DNA of 64,000 bases from Hydractinia symbiolongicarpus (GCF_029227915.1 NC_079880.1:31055501-31119500); one strand, 5' to 3'; positions 35,407-48,339 are shown, counted from the stretch's first letter. Numbers and translations are program-made. Notes: generated from the sequence alone by a model not told the origin.

Positions 35407-35814
35407 CGTGATGGCAAGTTTGATTATCGTCTGCTGAAACCGTCATTTAAAACATGGATTTGGTTGATAGTCATTTACAGAGTTTTAGTGTAGCTATATG
35501 TAATGATTTCGATCACCATTTTATGTCCGGTTAATATTCGTATACGTTATTCGGTAAATTTTTTTCGCCTTTGATTTTTATTCTCGACGGTAGAGCTTAA
35601 TACAAATTACATTTTACTCATGTTGGCAAGATACTCAAAAAGCGGGTTGACTAGACGATTCATTGCTAGCTTAACAACTTTTAAAGAGTATTTATTTACA
35701 GAAAAGTAAACACGTTTATTTTCCTTTGATGTAGCGGAAAAAGTCTACACTGACATCAATGCTTTTAATAAGATCAGTGAAGCTATTGCATTGCAGTTTT
35801 TAGTTTAAGGTCTA

Positions 35815-36142
35815 ATAACTTGGAAGCAGGTGGACGACGTCTCCTGCCTAGGTTACTAAGGACCTTCTGGGATAAAATTTGGAACAATCTCATAAGCTGG
35901 GTCAATCCACACGTTTTGGAACCGAGAGGTTGATGACCTCATTTAAACCTCAATATCTATGTAACCGTTCGTCGAAAGCGTGCAATCCTACACATTTTCT
36001 TCATCGGCGTTTCAAGCTTTATGCAATAAAGGGAGCAAGTAAATCAAAAAAAAAATTTGTTTATCGGAGGGCCATTGCTCACTTTATTAAAATATAAATG
36101 TGAGAACCATTGTTCTTCAGCCTAAGTGGACTTTCTCCCATA
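35815..36142 (+). mobile_element. decayed Helitron-like unit, opposite orientation to the arrays
   Basis: On the plus strand it runs parallel to the minus-strand array units: AGGTTACTAAGGACC, GGTTGATGACCTCAT, AATATCTATGTAACCGTTC, CATTTTCTTCATCGGCGTTT, and finally GCCTAAGTGGAC near the 3' end. It is strongly diverged, and neither terminus is intact. Confidence 0.6.
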
Positions 36143-36751
36143 ATACAAAGAAATGTTCCATTTTTGTATAAGACTTTTAACTCAAAAAGTAAACTGAAAT
36201 TCTCGTATCTTCTAATAGACCTTTCCCGAATTTCCTAATTACGCCAAACTTAATTAAAGAGGTCCATACTAAAATGATTCTGATCCCTAAGTTCCTTCTC
36301 CAAAGGTAGAACAAATTACCAAATTTCGTAAAAACTTCTGTGCCTTAACTGGGGGCTGAAATTTACGGTCAAACCCTTTATTTAGACGAGCTTTCTAAGA
36401 ATCTTCAAAATAATTATTCTTTTTTAATTAAAATATAATCCCACCAGAATATTATATTACTCTACAAACTTTAGTTTGGTCATGATAATGTGATATTCTA
36501 TCTGAATATCCTTTTTTAAGGAGTATAAAACCATTATTGAATTTTGGATGACTTCATAATTATTATAATTTATAAAATTCAGGAAAGGTGGATTGGCCAG
36601 TAAAAACTTGTATATTGTAGGGACATATTAGTCACCGAATTTTCCATAGTTTCAACCGTCTCTGTAAAAAATAATGTTGTTTATGCATTTTTATCGATAC
36701 TACTAATCTTTTCTTAAATTGTGACGTGAATTTGTAGACAGGATTCATATC
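36143..36751. other. no recognisable gene
   Basis: AT-rich sequence between the Helitron fragment and the LINE. No open frame or repeat was recognised. Confidence 0.4.
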
Positions 36752-36767
36752 TATGTATGTATGTATG
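36752..36767. repeat. short TATG microsatellite at the LINE 3' end
   Basis: Four TATG repeats. The LINE 3' end (minus strand) stops exactly against them. Confidence 0.9.
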
Positions 36768-39700
36768 GTCGATTAATATTTATTTCTATAATGACATAAT
36801 TTACAATTAGCCGGTCACTAACAAAGTAACAAGGCGTTCGTTAAAAATACATGTATATACAGTAAATACCAGAAAAGCAGAAAATACTAACAATAAAAAA
36901 TCTTTTTTTTAAAAAACTTCCTAATTAAAACTTAGTAGTTGCCTATTGTGCACACTGCAGACACATTCGTCCGGCCTACGGAAAAGCATATGCGGTGTGC
37001 GCAATAGATGTGACATATTCAGTTTAATGTGGGATCAAGACAGTCGAGACTAAGAACAATTACACAGAGAATCTCAAAAACGTTTTGCAAACTTTTATTG
37101 TGCCGCTAATTGCGCGCATCTGTATTGTTCGTATTAAGCTAGAGTTTTCCTTTTGCGTAAAACCGAGATCGTTCAAACTGCTTTCCAAGCGTTTAGGAAC
37201 AGTTCCAAGTGCACCGACAATAACAGGCACAAACGAGAAGGTATAGTCTTTGTACATTAACTGCATATTGCGTATTAAAGGTCCGTAAATGTTCTCTTTT
37301 TCGCATATCTTCGATGTAACGTTTACATCAGCAGGGCAGCTAATTTCGATAATCTTGCATGTTTTACTTTGTAAATCCCACTGGATGATATCGGGTTTGT
37401 TGTGTTTAACCTTTGTCGCTGTCTTCACCGGTACGTTCCACCAATACTCCTTACACCCTTCCTTGTACACAAACTCGTTTTCGCTGCATTTGACGTTCGC
37501 ATGAGGGTCTTCCTTCTTCCGTAATGCCGTATAGACCGTTGCTGCAATCGGGTCATGTCGCAATGGGAGATAATATCTAGCTGACATATTCGGACATGAC
37601 GAGACGACGTGTGTGATGTCTTCGACGTGCACTTTGCAGAGTCGGCATCGGTTGTTGTGTTTAGGCTGCAAACCGGCTTTTTTATCGCGGCGGTATTGAA
37701 GGTCTTTCGTATTGATTTCTTGTTCGTACAGTGCATGTGCATAACCTTCAAAATGCGAAGTCATATACTTGTTCGCCGACCAAGATGTTGTTTTGGCGAG
37801 ATTTACACTTTCTTGTGATGATATCTTTCTCCAGATATAGCTGTGCATAGCTTTTTCTTCAAATCGTTGTAATCTCTGTTTTTTACAGTACTGTAAGTAC
37901 TTCTGTGATAGTTTCTGTGGCGTACAGTTTTCTTCAACATCGATGTTCGCAGTTGATAAAAACTCTCTAGCTTGTCGTACGATACATTCGCTTTCTCCTT
38001 CCACAACCTTTTTGAGATAGGGATTACGTTGTGTGCTTTGGTGTAGGTGTTGGTTAATTGATATTATGCGGCTTTCATATGCCTCCTTGACCATCTTGAG
38101 ACCCCGGCCTCCTTCTTTTCGTGGTGCATATAATCGATCAACGTCAGAGTTACGATGAAAGTTACCGGTCATATTCAATACTTTTCTAGTTTTTATATCA
38201 ATCGCCTTGATTTCGTCTTTAGTCCAGTTTAAAATGCCGAATGTTGGTGTCAGGACAGGTAAAGCAAATGAGTTGTGAGCGATGTATTTGTTATATCCGC
38301 TAAGTTCACTACACCATATCTTTCGAACTCTCTTAAAGTACTCACTTTGAATTCTGTTCTTGTTGAGTGAGCCTTTGTACGAAACATTCTCATCAACACC
38401 TAAGTACTTGTACGTCATATCTTCTGCTATCGGTTGTATCTTGGTACTGTTCATTTCAAGTATTTCGTCTGTGCATTTTTGTTTCCCACGTTCTATAATC
38501 AAATAAGCACATTTAGACTCTCCGAATTTCATTCCGATATCCCGTGAAAACGTTGTTACTAAATCGAGTTGAGCTTTTGCACTGTTCATATTTGTAGCAA
38601 ATAACTTCAAATCGTCAACAAAGAATAAATGTGTTATGTCCTGGTTTCGGTTCCCGTTGTTACCAATGGAATATCCTTTAAGTTTCTTTAGAAGGAATGA
38701 CATGGGATTTAATGACAAAATAAACAAGAGAACTGACAAACTGTCCCCTTGAAATATGCCTTTTATGTATTCGATAGTGTCTGATTCGTACGATTCATTT
38801 TCGCCATTAATGCATACCTTTGTCGTCCATGTTTTTGTTAGTGAATCGATGGCATCAATCATAATCCTGGGAACCTTAGCAAGACGCAAAGACTCAATTA
38901 TCCATGAATGCGGTACAGAGTCAAAGGCTTTTTGATAATCGAGCCAAATAGTGACTAGGTTGCGACGATTGTTTTTAACCTCGCTTAGCACCGTCTTGTT
39001 GATTAACAACTGTTCAACGCAACCCCAGACATCACGCTTCCCTCCAGCTTGTTCGGTGGTTATAATGTTATTAACCTCACAGTGGTCTTGTAGAAAAACA
39101 TTGATACAGCCTGTATACATTTTAAACATTAAATTTTGACAAGCGATTGGTCGATAGTTCTTAGCAAGATGTGTTTCTGCTGACTTGGGAATAAGCTGGG
39201 TACGTGCTCTGGTTAACCAACTTGGTAATTGTTGTCGTCCATTATACGTATTGTCAAACAAATAGATTAACGCTTTTCTATAAAACATTAAGTGTTTATA
39301 CCAGTATCCTACAATTAGATCATTACCTGGAGCTTTCCCATTTTGCATCTTGCTTACGACTTTGCTAAGTATCTGTCCGTCAATGGTGTACTGATTTTGC
39401 CGGACATTGGTGCAGTAGTCTTGTCTCAATGTTTCAAGCCATGCTGCTTTATCGTTATGCATGACTTGCTTTGACCATAACTCTTTCCAGTAAGATTCGA
39501 CATCTTCTTTCGGAGGTATGTCTTTCGCAGAGTTGTAATCTCCCTTCATTTGCCTGTACACTAACTTAGGGTTTTTTGCAAAATGTTTGTTTAATGTTCT
39601 TCGTTCCGAAAGTCGTTTTTGATATTTCAACCGTTCGCTCGTTGCTTTTAGCTCTTGTTGAAGCATAGTTTTTTGATAGTTCATGTTCCTTATGCCGACA

Positions 39701-39835
39701 TTTCCGTATCTCTTTTGTAGTATTTTTTTTATCTTGCGCTGATGATTTGTTAGCGTTCCGTTTTGTTGGCATTGTATTACGAGGTGGACATGCGATAGCT
39801 TTCGTCTGATGGAGTTAATCTTCTCTTACATACAT
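36768..39835 (-). mobile_element. non-LTR retrotransposon (LINE) with restriction-type endonuclease
   Basis: A 3.07-kb element on the minus strand: a short 5' leader (39773-39835), one coding region, and a 3' untranslated region of about 290 bases (36768-37059). It lies between a (TATG)4 tract on the 3' side and a long (TATG)n array on the 5' side. The reverse transcriptase with FVDDL active site, a CCHC zinc motif and a C-terminal PD-type endonuclease put it in the early-branching R2/R4-like group of LINEs, members of which insert at specific sites. No terminal poly(A) tail is seen. Confidence 0.85.
37060..39772 (-). CDS. LINE polyprotein: reverse transcriptase, CCHC motif, restriction-like endonuclease
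   Basis: The enzyme nicks target DNA and copies the element RNA into it. From the ATG at 39684 an uninterrupted 874-residue frame runs to 37060. The reverse transcriptase spans about residues 110-420: AKNYRPIACQN, WLDYQKAFDSVPHSWI (catalytic Asp), FQGDSLSVLLF, and FFVDDLKLFA, the usual active-site pair of Asp. A zinc motif C-x2-C-x8-H-x4-C (CRLCKVHVEDITHVVSSC) lies near residue 690. The endonuclease follows near residue 770 (KPDIIQWD, then CKIIEISCP, and VPVIVGALGTV). A better upstream start (ATG at 39772, MPTKRNANK..) lies in another frame; a run of eight A on the coding strand (T at 39723-39730) joins the two frames, so there is either a one-base slip mutation or a frameshift site. The rest looks intact, suggesting a young copy. 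Confidence 0.85.
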
Positions 39836-40188
39836 GTATGTATGTAAGTATGTATGTATGTATGTATGTATGTATGTATGTATGTGTGTATGTATGTATG
39901 TATGTATGTATGTATGTATGTATGTATGTATGTATGTATGTATGTATGTATGTATGTATGTATGTATGTATGTATGTATGTATGTATGTATGTATGTATG
40001 TATGTATGTATGTATGTATGTATGTATGTATGTATGTATGTATGTATGTATGTATGTATGTATGTATGTATGTATGTATGTATGTATGTATGTATGTATG
40101 TATGTATGTATGTATGTATGTATGTATGTATGTATGTATGTATGTATGTATGTATGTATGTATGTATGTATGTATGTATGTATGTATA
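39836..40188. repeat. long TATG tetranucleotide microsatellite
   Basis: About 88 tandem TATG units, with one extra A (39847, TAAG) and one TGTG variant (about 39883) near the LINE side and a pure run after that. Open frames across it on both strands (YVCM, IHTY repeats) are artefacts. Confidence 0.97.
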
Positions 40189-42114
40189 TAAAATTTGGCT
40201 AACACGTGGAAGTAGTAGAAAAGGTTACAAAAGTTTTCAATACAAGAAATTGTCAAACGCTTTGTCATCTACGACATCTAGTTCATATTCGGATTCGAAA
40301 GAGTCGCCATCGTCGCGATGGTTGTCATTAGGATCATTTTGTTGTCATTAGTTTTTCGGAATCAGATTTCAAGCTGTATCCAACATATTTTCGATTCACT
40401 AATCAAAACAGAGAAAGATGACGACCAGGGTTGATTTACAATATTCTTTAAATTTGCGGACAAATGTCACATGGATTCAATTTCGCGGATAAATGACACC
40501 TCAATAACGGATTTAATTTTGACTGCTTCAAATTTTGGCGGGGACTAATTTTGAGAATTTTACAAAAACCGCAAGAACTGCAAAAAATTTAATAATCCAC
40601 TTGAGGTACGTGATAAAAGTTACAATAAAGAGACTGAACGACGATTTTAAGAGTCTATTAAACAAGATAACGCGCCTGTTCGAAGTTAAAAGCCTTTGTA
40701 TGCTATAGCTAGATAAAGATATATACACATAAGCTGATTTTCACACTCTTATATGATATAACGTTTTAGTAAAGTATTTTAGCTACAACCATCCATAAAA
40801 TATAGTGAGACAAGGGTGTGAATTTTTTAAGTTCAACGCCACAAGTAATTCAATAGAATATTTCTATTATAAGTAGTACGAAATATTCGCGATTTAACGC
40901 TTTTTGTCCATTTCGTCGAATGACTGGACAAGTACTGCCGTGTAAATAATTTTTGAGGTGTATTGTAGCTTTTACGATGCATACATACATACGCAATTGC
41001 AATTGCTGGATAACTCTACAACCAACCCAATAAAAATGTCAAGTGAGCAATCCACAATTGATTTAGACAACTCTCCTAACTTTGCATATCCTTGTTTGCA
41101 TCCAACTCAAGAGATCAAAAAAGTAGAAAAAAATGACCAACCCTGTAATTATGGCTGGAACGAGTGATCGAAGAAAGAATTTCAAAATAATCTTTACCTG
41201 TACACCAAAGCGAAAAAAAATATAAAGATAAAATGCAATGCAACAGTTAGTTTCAACAGAGCAGTCACACGAGAACAGCGCTGTCATTTTCGGACCACTA
41301 AAACGCCTGCTCAGCTGCTACTGTCACATCTAAAGATGCAATAACACTGGGAATGTAATTAAACCAACCTCTTCTTTGACTAGATAGTTAGATACTCGAC
41401 ATAAATTTTTGTCAATATCGGACATTTGTTTAAAATAGTGCTGAGTCCTCTATCAAAAGAAAGTTATATACGTATAATTTGCTACAGAAAGCGGAGCTGA
41501 TAGGATAGTACATTCTAGTACTTGAAATAAATTGAAAAATGTGGAGGCAAACAAAAATCAAATATTCAATAGTTAGCTCTAAACACAGAATTCAGTATAG
41601 TAGGTGTCGCGAAATAGAAAAAAATGGGGCCGACACAAAATTGACAGAAAAATAAAAGTCTTTTATGTTGGGAAATATCAGCAAGAGATATGTAAAGACA
41701 TGTACAAAAGAGAATATAAGGTAAGTCTAAATAAACACAATAAAATTAAAAAATTTCAAACATTATTTAAAAATTCAACGGTTTCATTTACAATCAAATC
41801 ACAACACCTGAGTGTCTGACAAAAAGAATTGTTATCTGCATTTTTCCAAACAATTACTGTAAAATGCCACGACACAAATGTAGAGTTAGATTTTTTGACC
41901 TTGATGCATTGTTGGAGGAAAAAGATATTCTTATTCTTCTTATTCTCATTTCGCACGGTTATTTTCTAATGATTGCCTCTTGCTTACGAAATAAAAAGAT
42001 ATCTTTTGATTTTTTGTTTTAAAGTAGTATGCAGAATAATAAATATATATAACACTACATCGACATGTTATTTCGACTCAGAACAACATGACAAGCATTT
42101 TATAACACAATGGG
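40189..42114. other. no recognisable gene
   Basis: Short frames (40528-40728 minus, 40958-41167, 41604-41819, 41756-41956 minus) without recognisable domains. The 41039-41167 part (MSSEQSTIDLDNSP..) has balanced composition but no known match. Confidence 0.4.
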
Positions 42115-42612
42115 ATTTGCATGCATGCTTTCCACAAAACTGACACAACGACTTCAACGTGGACAATTTTTTATGTGACCTTTCCGACCGTCTTTTTCTG
42201 CTACAAATTTTGAGACACAAGTATGGCATCTTGACCTGTCGATGGGCTTAACTCACCTGGTTCATCTATACAAGCTGGCAATGATCCCATCATAGTAGCC
42301 ACTTTGTTTCTTTGTTTTTAAGTTAGCAAGCTAAAGCATGCAAAACACAAAAGAATCTTGCTTTAGTGGACATTTTTATTGTTTAATGCGAATAGAGTTG
42401 ATGCATTGACTCGAGCTGTGTTGATGATGTATGAAAAGACAACGATGGGCCACCGTCTTAATGTTGGTTTGCAAGAATACGTTCCAATTTGCTGATCAAT
42501 TATGTTAGTACCCCCTTTAGTAAAATCGAACGACTTGTGTACGGTTGGTTTCTTATTGCTGTCATTAAAGGTGGTGACCATAATTGGTTTCAGGGTTGTA
42601 GTAGTACATTCT
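42115..42612 (-). pseudogene. piggyBac-type transposase remnant, C-terminal part
   Basis: On the minus strand an open frame (42363-42581) has the words FDFTKGGTNIIDQQIGTYSC and RRWPIVVFSYIINTARVNA, which fit the end of the piggyBac DDE transposase core (the conserved K-G-G-x-x-x-x-D-Q followed by R-R-W-P). About 200 bases downstream in another frame, CQFCGKHACKSHC (about 42115-42160) matches the cysteine-rich C-terminal zinc finger. Stops and frame changes separate the two and also lie just upstream (stop near 42610). The catalytic first two Asp and the TTAA termini were not found. It is a dead fragment. Confidence 0.7.
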
Positions 42613-44070
42613 TCTTACCACTTGATGTTTGGACGACGTACGAATTCCTGTTTAAGTTGAACTGCTTGAAGCACATTAGATTTCGCATAGCATACCAAGT
42701 TTTATCAAGCGATAGATAGTCACATGGTGCAATTTTTGATGCATTCGTCATTAAAAAGTTCAAAAAATGCTGTGACTTCTAAAAACTTTCGCCGTTTATT
42801 TTGTGTACTTTCGTCGTTAAGAGAGTAGAAGTAGGGATGGGTTCGTTACATGGTTTTAGGTTTCAGGCGTAAAACCTCCGCTTCCCTTCCTCTCCCCCGC
42901 CACCCCCCGTAAAAATGCACGACTCCATGTAAACTATGTACGGAAATACTAAATATCTTCGCATGCGCAAAACCTTCAATAGTATTTGACAGAGTGTGAC
43001 GAAGGCATCATGCGCAAGTTAAGTAGTGGAAATTCCCTACTCAAAGTTCTGTCCATTTCAGAAAAGACTCGAAAGAACTATATACGCGCCCTGAATAATT
43101 ATTTTGTTTGTCATCGCGTGCTAATTTCGAGAAGAAACATGGCGCCCTTGTATAAAAGAAAGATTGGTTGTTTTTAAGAATATTTTAGAGTTGATAATTT
43201 AACAGATTGATTGATGTGTGAATTCCAGTAAAAAATAATAATATATGGCATTCTTGTGATCATTGTTAAGTGGCTTTTATTTCCTTACTAAGTATGTAAT
43301 GTAAAACGATTTTCACACCCATTAGCTCCCAGATAAACATTTCGACGAGCAAGTTAAGAATGACATAAGGTTTGACTATATTATATTGACTGACTAGCCG
43401 AAAACTGAAGGACCGAGCGGAAAATGGAGAGAGGCGTAATTGGTGTTACAAATTCATCGTCGTGTATTTAGTATTTTCGATAAAACTGGATATAGACAAT
43501 GTAGCTAAGTAGCTGAATCTGAATACATTAACAGTAAAACTTGACATTGTTGTTGTTCTATTCTCTGAAATATTTTTTTTATATTTAATGTATTGTAGGA
43601 ATTTGATATGAATTTATTTCCAATGCTTCTTGAAACTTCTTTTGTCGCGCTTTTTGGCATTTTAAACTACCATTTTTCTTGAAGACGGGCAATACCGATC
43701 CATATCGGCCTGTTGCCAAGAGCGCTAAGCCAATCAGAATGTCTGAAATCCCGTATTGCCCGCTTGCATAATCCAAACGGTAAACAATAGAATATATCAA
43801 TTCGTATAACCTAAAAGTGTTTTTTTACTGACTTTTTATACTGCAATACCAAATTTGAAACAGTCAACAGTCCACAATATTTGAAAGTATGCAAAAAATA
43901 GCACACTTTGTTTAGTCTTCGGTTGATGAAAAATGCGAATTGTAATCTATGCTATTTTTTTGCCCACGGATAAATATAATTCCTTAAGCAATCCCATTTT
44001 ATTTTGTATTCAAACTTTCTTAAAATCATTTAGCAATGAGTTGTGAGCACAGCTAAAATGAAGATTGTAA
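42613..44070. other. no recognisable gene
   Basis: Short frames only. 43684-43763 has a weak inverted pair (CGGGCAATAC / GTATTGCCCG) that may be a tiny foldback repeat. The TAA at 44068-44070 is one target duplication of the following MITE. Confidence 0.4.
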
Positions 44071-44560
44071 AGGCCGAGATACATTTGAAATTTTTATTTC
44101 GAAACTGTCTGAAATTTTTATTTCAAAAATATTTCAAAATACGTTTTCCATTGTTTCGAAATTAACATAAAGTCTTTCAGCATTATTTTAAACATGAATC
44201 GAAAGGATCAAAAAAGGATCAAGCAGGATCAAACTTCATCGTGTCTGCTTCGTATTCACTCATTCTTATGTTTTCTTCTGTTTATCGCAAAGAAAATGCA
44301 CAAAAGCTTCTCATAAACGTCAGAAAAATGCGCACCTGTTGTCGGCAGCTTTTGAACGTATTTCGAAATGTAGAAAATTATACAACTCGATTTGCAGAAT
44401 TTTCTTGCTCTGAAATACCTGTGAAAGTTTTGCAGCATGTCTCGAAATAAATATCAGAGCAATTCGAAACACTTTCGAAATGTTTCAAAATATTTCGAAA
44501 TATTTCTGAAATAAAGTTTCAGACAGTTTTGAAATAAAAATTTCAAATGTATCTCGGCCT
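44071..44560. mobile_element. PIF/Harbinger-like MITE (490 bp)
   Basis: The left end AGGCCGAGATACATTTGAAA and the right end, its inverse (..TTTCAAATGTATCTCGGCCT), form terminal inverted repeats that continue for about 70 bases with few mismatches. Both sides carry the same three bases TAA (44068-44070 and 44561-44563), the target duplication typical of PIF/Harbinger. The interior contains repeated TTTCGAAAT words and a GGATCAA repeat. There is no transposase. Confidence 0.85.
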
Positions 44561-45005
44561 TAAGGCGTTGATTTAAAATTATTTTACTAACTTTGCAGAA
44601 TCTGCATAAACTCGCTATTAAAAAGGTGCAACTAAAATACATTCACAATAGAGACACCCATTTCTGTTGTTTAATTTACATGTGAAGTTTTTATGCTATT
44701 GGTCTGTGACCACAAACCATTCTAGGTTTTGAAGCCTCTTTAATGACCCTGGTAAGTTGCTAAAAGAACATTTTTGAACAGAACTTAAGATGTTAGATGT
44801 TGTCGCTAAGTTTGCGCACATTCAAAGCAGCTAAATGGGTCGACAAACCAGGCCTGGTCATTATTTTATTTCTCTATTGTTTTTCCTTTATCTTTATTTT
44901 TCTAAACAATCGTCTTATTTTTTGACCTAAGCAGCAAACAAACCAGATTCTTATAAAAGCGTGACACATTACAACCAAAATAAGCAAAGGGGCAGCGGTG
45001 CTTAT
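44561..45005. other. no recognisable gene
   Basis: Nothing recognised. A 110-residue minus-strand frame (44874-45206) runs into the Helitron array. Confidence 0.4.
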
Positions 45006-48000
45006 CCAGACGAGTGTTAGTGATGACGTCTGCCTGAACCCGTCAAATAGACACACAAAAAAATTGTTTACACGTTGCTTCCGATGTGTAAAGCTTGAAA
45101 CATTGATCAAAATAATGTATAGAATCATGTATTTTCGACGAAAGGTTAAAGAGGTATTAAGGTTTAAAAGTTTTGTTGACGTCAGCAAGGACTTGCCAAA
45201 GTACAAAAAATCTTATAACGCTGATCAGGAAAATGTATAGGATAATGTATTACGGGGATATTACGGGGTTTAAAGGTTTTTTTGATAACGTCACCAACCC
45301 GTCCCTTCCGAAACGGATTCGGGTACTTCGGTTTATGAAACTTTTCTTATTTGGTCCCAGGTGGTCCCTAGTTACCCACGCGGTAAAAAATGACTTACGT
45401 CAGCAAGTTGTTTGGCCTCAAAGAGTTAAGTGCATTGTAATGGCTTCATTCATTAATTTATATTAAGATATTGACGTAAAAGTAGTGATATTGACGTCGC
45501 GCCGTAAAGTCAGAAAATTTAACAGATGAGACATAACTTTTTCGGCTACATCAAAGGAAAATGAACACATCCACTTTGCCTGTTACAGACACACAGACAC
45601 ACACTCCATATCATTATTAGAGACTAGTCGATAAGGCCCGTGGAGAAATCCACTTAGTCAGACGGACAATGTAAAATAGGTTGCTTTTAGATGTTTTGAA
45701 GACGTCAGCAACCCTCCACGAAAAAATTGGAATCTTGTGTTTACGTGGCCTCTATTGTGTAGAACTTAAAGCGCTGATCAAGAAAATGTATGTAAATCAC
45801 GTACTTTTAATGATTGGTTAAGGAAGATATAATGTCTTAAAAATGAAAAAAAATTTTTTTTATGAAATTGGTAAACCTGTTGCCTTCATCGTATAGATCT
45901 TGATCAAGAAAATGTATATACCTTTGACAAACGGTTGCAGAGATATTGAGGTTTAAAGGTTTTTTGATGACGTGATAAACCCGCGCATTCCAAAACGGAT
46001 TTGGGGACCCAGGTTTGGAGAACTTACCCAAATTGGTTCTAGGTGGTCCCTAGTTACCCACGCGGTGAAAAATCATTGACATCACCACCTCGTTTCCAAG
46101 TTATTTGGCCTCAAAATTTTAGGTGCACTGTAATGGCTTCACTAATCTTAATTAACTTAACGTTAACGTTTTTTTTTTTAACGTTAAAGTTTGGTAAATT
46201 ACGGAGCAATTTTATAGGCGATGTTTAATAGACTTTATCAAAGAATTTTTATCCACTTTGTAAAAGTCACAGACAGACAAAACTAGTGTATTATTATATA
46301 GACTAGTCGATAGAGCGCGTGGAAAAAGGTCCACTGAGGCAGGGGGACAACGTAAAAATTGGTTATTTTAGACTTTTTGCTGATAACAGCAGTGCATATG
46401 CAAAAAGAAATTGACGAAATTTATCAGTTTATCCGTTGCGTCCTATTGTGTAGAGCTTAAAATGCTGATCCAGAAAATGTATATGATTATGTGCTTTTGA
46501 TGAGCTGTTAATTAATGAGTTATAAGGGTTTAAGAATTTGCTGACGTCAGCAATGGCCCGTGAAGACACAATTTTTTTTTAATTTATGTACCTGTTGCCT
46601 TGATCGTATAGATCTTCAAATGCTGATCAAGAATATATATAGGATCATAAACTTTTGACAAACGTTTGCAGAGATATAAGGGTTTAAAGGTTTTTGGTGA
46701 CGTCATTAACCCGTCCGTTCCGAAACGGATTTGGTGACCCATACTTAAAAGACTTACCCAAATTGGTCCCACGCAGCCCCTAGTTACCCACGCAGGAGAT
46801 GACGTCAGTTATTTCCACCCGTTTCCAAGTTAGCCTTAAATTTAAAAGTTCAATGTAATGGCTTCACTAATCTTAATCTACTTTCCTTTGACGTCAATAT
46901 TGCTTTAACGTCAAAGTTTGGTAATTTACAGAACAAATTTATAGGCAATGTTTTATAGACTTTATCAGAGAATTTTTATCCACTTTACAAAAGTGACAGA
47001 CAGACAGAACTGGCGTATTATTATATAGACTAGTCGATAAAGCCCGTGGAAAAATCCACTAAGGCAAAAAGAACAATGAAAAAATAGATTGCTTTAGTTT
47101 TTTTGCTGACGTCAGCAGTGCATATACAAAACAAAATGTTCTTCAAACCTTACACAAAATGTCAAATGTCAAATCTTACACAAATTAAAAAAAGAACAGC
47201 TTGCAAGGTGCAAAATCTAATTGATAAAAAGTTACAACAATTACACTCACAGCACTAAACTCACAAAACCGACAGTAAGAACACCAACAGTCACAACACG
47301 GATAATAACAATGTCAGAAATAACGCATCTCAAATATGTACATCTTATAAGTGATTATGGTGAAAACCCTCAGCATTTTATTCTGAAATGTGAAAAAGTT
47401 GGCCTGCAAGAGTTAGCACAAATCAACAAAAATAAGTTCCTTACACATTTTAAATATTGTCTTTCCCTTAAAAGCTTATACAAAAATATGAAAAAGCCAT
47501 AGTTTAGAAAACATTGAATGTAAATCTACAAAAATTAGTCATTTCAGTTGCATACCATTCTCTCCCACAAAAATTTACACAAAATGTAAAAATCAACCAG
47601 TTAAGAACACAAAAATATTTTTCTTTTTAAGTATGATGATCCGTACGAAAAATGTAAAAAAATCAATAAGCAAAGAATAAACTTGAATTAAAAAAGATCA
47701 TTATTATGGAAACATACGGTTCGTAAAAAAAAGTTTACACAAAATGTAAAACAGATTGGTTTTTGAGAAACACATCTAAATCAACAAAAATAATTGCATT
47801 AAGCATGTATATTGCCATTACCCATCAATCTTCCACAAAAAGGTTATGAAACACATCAAAATCTAGAAAAATCAGTCATTTCAGTCCATATAGTCATCGC
47901 CCATTAGATTACAAAATCATAAACAAAACAATAACAAATAGCTTAACACACACACTTTAAATTCTATAAAATTTATTCCACTTATCATATTGCATGTGGT

Positions 48001-48036
48001 CCCCCTTGTAAAGTGCACAGGTAATGTGAAAGAAAT
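45006..48036 (-). mobile_element. second head-to-tail Helitron-like array, truncated at both ends
   Basis: Units on the minus strand: a partial unit to 45623, complete units 45624-46302 and 46303-47029, and a long type C unit from 47030 that stops at about 48036. Junctions are again CTAG directly against TCTCTAATA or TCTATATAATAATA. The long unit's AT-rich body matches array 1 (for example 47140-47500 with 11590-11960) up to AAGTGCACAGGTAATGTGAA, where the Polinton-derived sequence begins. The left side lacks a CTAG end. Confidence 0.75.
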
Positions 48037-48339
48037 TATAGATAAATTCCAGCGTGACGTCATTTGTTTGCTTTTTAGCTGTAAGCTCCTTGGCTCTGGC
48101 TTTTGCGTAGCAGGAAAAAAGATGCTAGGATTTGGTGAAGAAAGGTCTATTTCTTCTAACGGGAACATCGTTGGTGTTATAAACTATTATCGAGTGTAGG
48201 TTGATGCCTTCTGATTTATTTGAATTCATTAAAAGTTATAAGAATGCCTTTGTTTGAGGAAATGAACGGATAGTTACTTTGCTTTACCTAGCACTCCAAT
48301 CCTTTTCCCTGCCACGCAAATGCTGAAGCCGAAAGAGCT

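Noticed and set aside
39777-40351. Four open frames across the TATG array (YVCM and IHTY repeats)
   Set aside because: A tetranucleotide repeat without a stop is open in all frames. This is low-complexity sequence, not coding.
43684-43763. Small foldback element with CGGGCAATAC ends
   Set aside because: The inverted ends are only about ten bases, with no target duplication and no second copy seen.
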